From Blattabacterium cuenoti (GTDB lineage: Bacteria; Bacteroidota; Bacteroidia; Flavobacteriales; Blattabacteriaceae), in the NCBI RefSeq assembly GCF_014251655.1, contig NZ_CP059225.1:189854-253853 (forward strand): a stretch of DNA of 64,000 nt. The letters run 5' to 3'. Both the position numbers and the translations under genes were made by a program. Positions within the stretch are counted from its first letter, which is position 1, and every line of letters starts with the position of its first letter. Under the pieces are notes generated by a model. That model ran no database searches. It was not told where the DNA came from and saw only the letters and a program-made list of their open reading frames with translations. Shown one piece after another: positions 61,756-64,000 of this stretch.

Positions 61756-62766
61756 ATGAAATGTGGAATTATTGGTCTTCCCAATACAGGAAAATCAACA
61801 TTTTTTAATCTGATTTCTAATTCTAAAGCTTTATCAGAAAATTTTCCTTTTTGTACCATAGAGCCCAATTATGGGATTACAAAAGTTCCAGATCCAAGAT
61901 TATCCCAAATAAGTCAAATCATTCAACCCATAAAAATTATACCATCTCAAATAAAAATAGTAGATATTGCTGGATTAATTAAAGGTTCTCATAAAGGAGA
62001 TGGATTAGGTAATCAATTTTTATCTCAAATACGTGAAACAAATATTATCATTCATATGATACGATTATTTAAAGATATCAGTGTTCTACATGTAGAAGGA
62101 TCTATAAATCCTATTAGAGATAAAGAAATTATTGATATGGAATTACAGTTAAAAGATCTAGAAACAATAGATAATCGATTAGAAAAAATCACTAAAAAAA
62201 ATAAAATAGATGAATCCATAAGTATTTTGAAAAAAGTTTCTTCTTTTTTAAAAGAAGGAAAAAATATACGAATGTATCCCTTCAAAAATCATGAAAAAAA
62301 ACATATCAATAATTTGAATCTATTAACAATTAAACCTGTTATTTATGTATGTAATGTAGATGAAAAATTAAGTTTGAACGATAATTCACACATAAAAAAT
62401 ATAAAAAAAATAGCAAAAATGGAAAATTCTATTTTTATAGTTTTATCTTTAAAAAAAGATCGTTATGGAATTGATAAGGTTATTAAAAACGCCTATAAAT
62501 TATTGAATTTACAAAGTTTTTTTACAATAGGAAAAAAAGAAGTACGGTCTTGGTCTATTCCTAATCCATGTACCGCTATAGAAGCCGCTTCTGTTATTCA
62601 TACAGATTTAAAAAAAGGATTTATAAAAGCAGAAATCATCCATTACAATGATTTTATCAAATATAGATCAGAAGAAAAAGTAAAAAAATCAGGAAAAATT
62701 TTTTTGGCAGGAAAAAATTATTTAATCCAAGATGGAGACATTATTCATTTTCGATTTTATCGATGA
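61756..62766 (+). CDS. ychF: Ribosome-binding ATPase YchF (Obg family)
   Basis: Universal P-loop protein that hydrolyses ATP and binds ribosomes. 336 residues, shorter than the usual 363 or so. P-loop GLPNTGKSTFFN is at about 7-18 (usually VGKSTL), with DIAGLIKGSHKGDGLGNQFL and IRETNIIIHMIRLF. The coiled-coil arm (about 130-190) is basic. The C-terminal TGS domain has RSWSIPNPCTAIEAASVIHT and GKIFLAGKNYLIQDGDIIHF. Its 3' end overlaps the convergent M42 peptidase gene by 26 bp. Confidence 0.94.
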   Translation: MKCGIIGLPNTGKSTFFNLISNSKALSENFPFCTIEPNYGITKVPDPRLSQISQIIQPIKIIPSQIKIVDIAGLIKGSHKGDGLGNQFLSQIRETNIIIHMIRLFKDISVLHVEGSINPIRDKEIIDMELQLKDLETIDNRLEKITKKNKIDESISILKKVSSFLKEGKNIRMYPFKNHEKKHINNLNLLTIKPVIYVCNVDEKLSLNDNSHIKNIKKIAKMENSIFIVLSLKKDRYGIDKVIKNAYKLLNLQSFFTIGKKEVRSWSIPNPCTAIEAASVIHTDLKKGFIKAEIIHYNDFIKYRSEEKVKKSGKIFLAGKNYLIQDGDIIHFRFYR

Positions 62767-63844
62767 TTAATTTAGAATTATTAATTTCGTATAAAGTTTC
62801 AAAAATTAATAATATAGCACTTTCTACATCTTTTTTATGGACCATTTCTACTGTAGTATGCATGTATTTCATAGGAATGGATATTAAAGCCGATGATACT
62901 CCTTTATTGGAATAGGCAAAAGCATCTGTATCTGTTCCTGTATCCCTGGATGAAACTAAACGCTGAAAACGTATTTTTTTATTATTAGCGGTATTAATAA
63001 TCAATTCTCTAATGTTTTTTTGTATCGAAGGGGCATATCCAATAACAGGACCTAATCCACATTTAATATCACCTTGTATTTTTTTATCGATCATAGGACT
63101 AGAAGTATCGTGAGTCACGTCTGTAACAATAGCCATATTAGGCTGAATAGTTTGAGCAATCATCTTAGCTCCTCTTAGTCCCACTTCTTCTTGAACTGAA
63201 TTTACTATATATAATCCAAATTTTAAATTTATATTATTTTCCACAATCATTTTTGCAACTTCTGCAATAATAAAACCTCCTATTTTATTGTCTAATGCTC
63301 TAGATACAAAATAATCGTGATTCATAAGTAAAAATTTATCGGGGTAAGTAATTATACATCCCACATGAACCCCCAAATTCATGGCTTCCGTTTTACTAGA
63401 AACACCAATATCAACAAATATATTATCTACATTAGGATGTTTTTCTTCCGAAGATTTCCTCGTATGAATAGCTGGCCATCCAAATACTCCATATACAAAT
63501 CCTTTATCTGTATGAATAATAACCCTTTTAGATGGTGTAATTAGATGATCTGATCCTCCATTACGAGATACATAGATAAGTCCATTCTCATTAATATAAT
63601 TTACATACCAAGATATTTCGTCAGCATGAGCTTCAATAATTAATTTATATGAAAAATTAGGATTAATGATCCCTACTGCTGTTCCATATAAATCAGTTTG
63701 AATTTTCGTTACATAAGAATTAATATAATTTATCCATATTTTTTGTCCTTCACTTTCTGCTCCTGTTGGAGAAAATCCGTTTAGATATTTTTCAAGAAAC
63801 TTTAAAGAACTTCTATTGATTGAATAATTATTATTATTTTTCAT
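62741..63844 (-). CDS. M42 family metallopeptidase (glutamyl aminopeptidase-like)
   Basis: Cobalt/zinc aminopeptidase of the M42 family, cytoplasmic, degrades peptides. 367 residues. Blocks are GFSPTGAESEGQKIW, YKLIIEAHADEISWYV (metal His), FVSRALDNKIGGFIIAEVAK (bridging Asp), VNSVQEEVGLRGAKMIAQ (catalytic Glu pair), AIVTDVTHDTSSP and DTGTDTDAFAYSNKGVSSAL with PMKYMHTTVEMVHKKDVES. It lies 4 bp after the dapF stop, so the two may be cotranscribed. Confidence 0.9.
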   Translation of the reverse strand: MKNNNNYSINRSSLKFLEKYLNGFSPTGAESEGQKIWINYINSYVTKIQTDLYGTAVGIINPNFSYKLIIEAHADEISWYVNYINENGLIYVSRNGGSDHLITPSKRVIIHTDKGFVYGVFGWPAIHTRKSSEEKHPNVDNIFVDIGVSSKTEAMNLGVHVGCIITYPDKFLLMNHDYFVSRALDNKIGGFIIAEVAKMIVENNINLKFGLYIVNSVQEEVGLRGAKMIAQTIQPNMAIVTDVTHDTSSPMIDKKIQGDIKCGLGPVIGYAPSIQKNIRELIINTANNKKIRFQRLVSSRDTGTDTDAFAYSNKGVSSALISIPMKYMHTTVEMVHKKDVESAILLIFETLYEINNSKLIIDKIENE

Positions 63845-63848
63845 AATT

Positions 63849-64000
63849 TTAAATAAAAACGCATCCTCGGAATATGAATCCTACAGATCCAGTTAAATAA
63901 ATATTTTTATATTCATTACTCGTTTTTATAAATGAAACGAATAATTTTCCACCTAATGTATTAACTAAAATTTCTTTTTGATCACTATTAGAAATCTTAT
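63849..64000 (-). CDS. dapF: Diaminopimelate epimerase, C-terminal end (5' part beyond window)
   Basis: Only the last 50 residues are visible, running off the window edge. ILVNTLGGKLFVSFIKT and IYLTGSVGFIFRG match the C-terminal beta strands of DapF, which makes meso-diaminopimelate for lysine and peptidoglycan. The stop codon is at 63849-63851, 4 bp before the M42 peptidase start. The catalytic Cys residues are not visible, so the call rests on the C-terminal pattern alone. Confidence 0.72.
   Translation of the reverse strand, partial: KISNSDQKEILVNTLGGKLFVSFIKTSNEYKNIYLTGSVGFIFRGCVFI

Noticed and set aside
1-64000. CRISPR array, insertion sequences, prophage or secretion-system cluster
   Set aside because: No regularly spaced repeats, transposases, integrases or phage genes were seen; the gene content is housekeeping and biosynthetic.

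Overview
The window is strongly A+T-rich, densely packed chromosomal DNA from a bacterium of the Bacteroidota (flavobacterial lineage) with a reduced genome. Its best match is Blattabacterium, the obligate fat-body endosymbiont of cockroaches. The identification is by recognition, not by a database search. It rests on flavobacterial traits (fused ccoNO in a ccoI-S-NO-Q-P-H locus, a fused 2-oxoacid dehydrogenase E1, split transketolase, a Porin_10-like protein, LemA plus TPM, an OmpA with thrombospondin type 3 repeats), on retained amino-acid pathways (complete his and trp operons, aroA, aroK, serC, ilvE, dapF), and on a glycerol module. There are no transposases, prophage genes or CRISPR repeats. 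Because his, trp and aro genes are intact, this is not one of the strains that lost amino-acid synthesis.

Layout. 1-11602 (minus): fused E1, ilvE, argS, ffh, glpD, glpK, glpF and a 3'-partial thrS. 11645-13434 (plus): ndk, lemA and a TPM-domain gene. 13439-24309: a mosaic of housekeeping and one-carbon genes (valS, folA, a bifunctional-nuclease gene, an unrecognised lipoprotein gene, pdhB, metF, serS, rsmA-folD-queE). 23704-30881 (minus): the whole histidine operon hisGDCBHAF(IE). 31046-35624: xth, tRNA-Lys, aroK-tilS and serC-yggS. 35611-41986 (minus): the whole tryptophan operon trpEGDCFBA. 42180-51393 (plus): a porin-like gene, a glucosaminidase, gcvH and the cbb3 oxidase locus, including two small genes (ccoS and ccoQ) of 50 and 56 codons. 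51459-55320: maeB, murI, a small membrane protein, rpsT and tRNA-Glu. 55669-59080 (minus): tktA-tktB-mazG-aroA. 59142-64000: smpB, an OmpA-family gene, tatC, ychF, an M42 peptidase and a 5'-missing dapF.

How it fits together. Glycerol enters through GlpF, is phosphorylated by GlpK and oxidised by GlpD. The electrons can reach the cbb3 oxidase. Transketolase and MaeB supply erythrose 4-phosphate and pyruvate, and AroK and AroA feed chorismate to the trp operon. FolA, FolD, MetF, GcvH and SerC form a serine/glycine/one-carbon set. Gene ends are extremely compact: several convergent pairs overlap, two of them sharing a single TTAA that serves as both stop codons.

Most notable. (1) ThrS begins directly at the catalytic core and lacks the TGS and editing domains. 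(2) A 28-bp tandem duplication rewrites the end of xth next to tRNA-Lys. (3) An unrecognised Thr-rich/acidic/coiled-coil lipoprotein gene has its own strong terminator. (4) The OmpA-like domain lacks the conserved peptidoglycan-binding Asp. (5) CcoI lacks the N-terminal cysteine domain of its free-living relatives, and ccoG is absent from the locus. (6) The trp/porin divergent region holds a 14/16 inverted repeat. I see no clear sign of a wholly new multi-gene system. The novelty here is mostly domain loss, compaction and unusual control regions.
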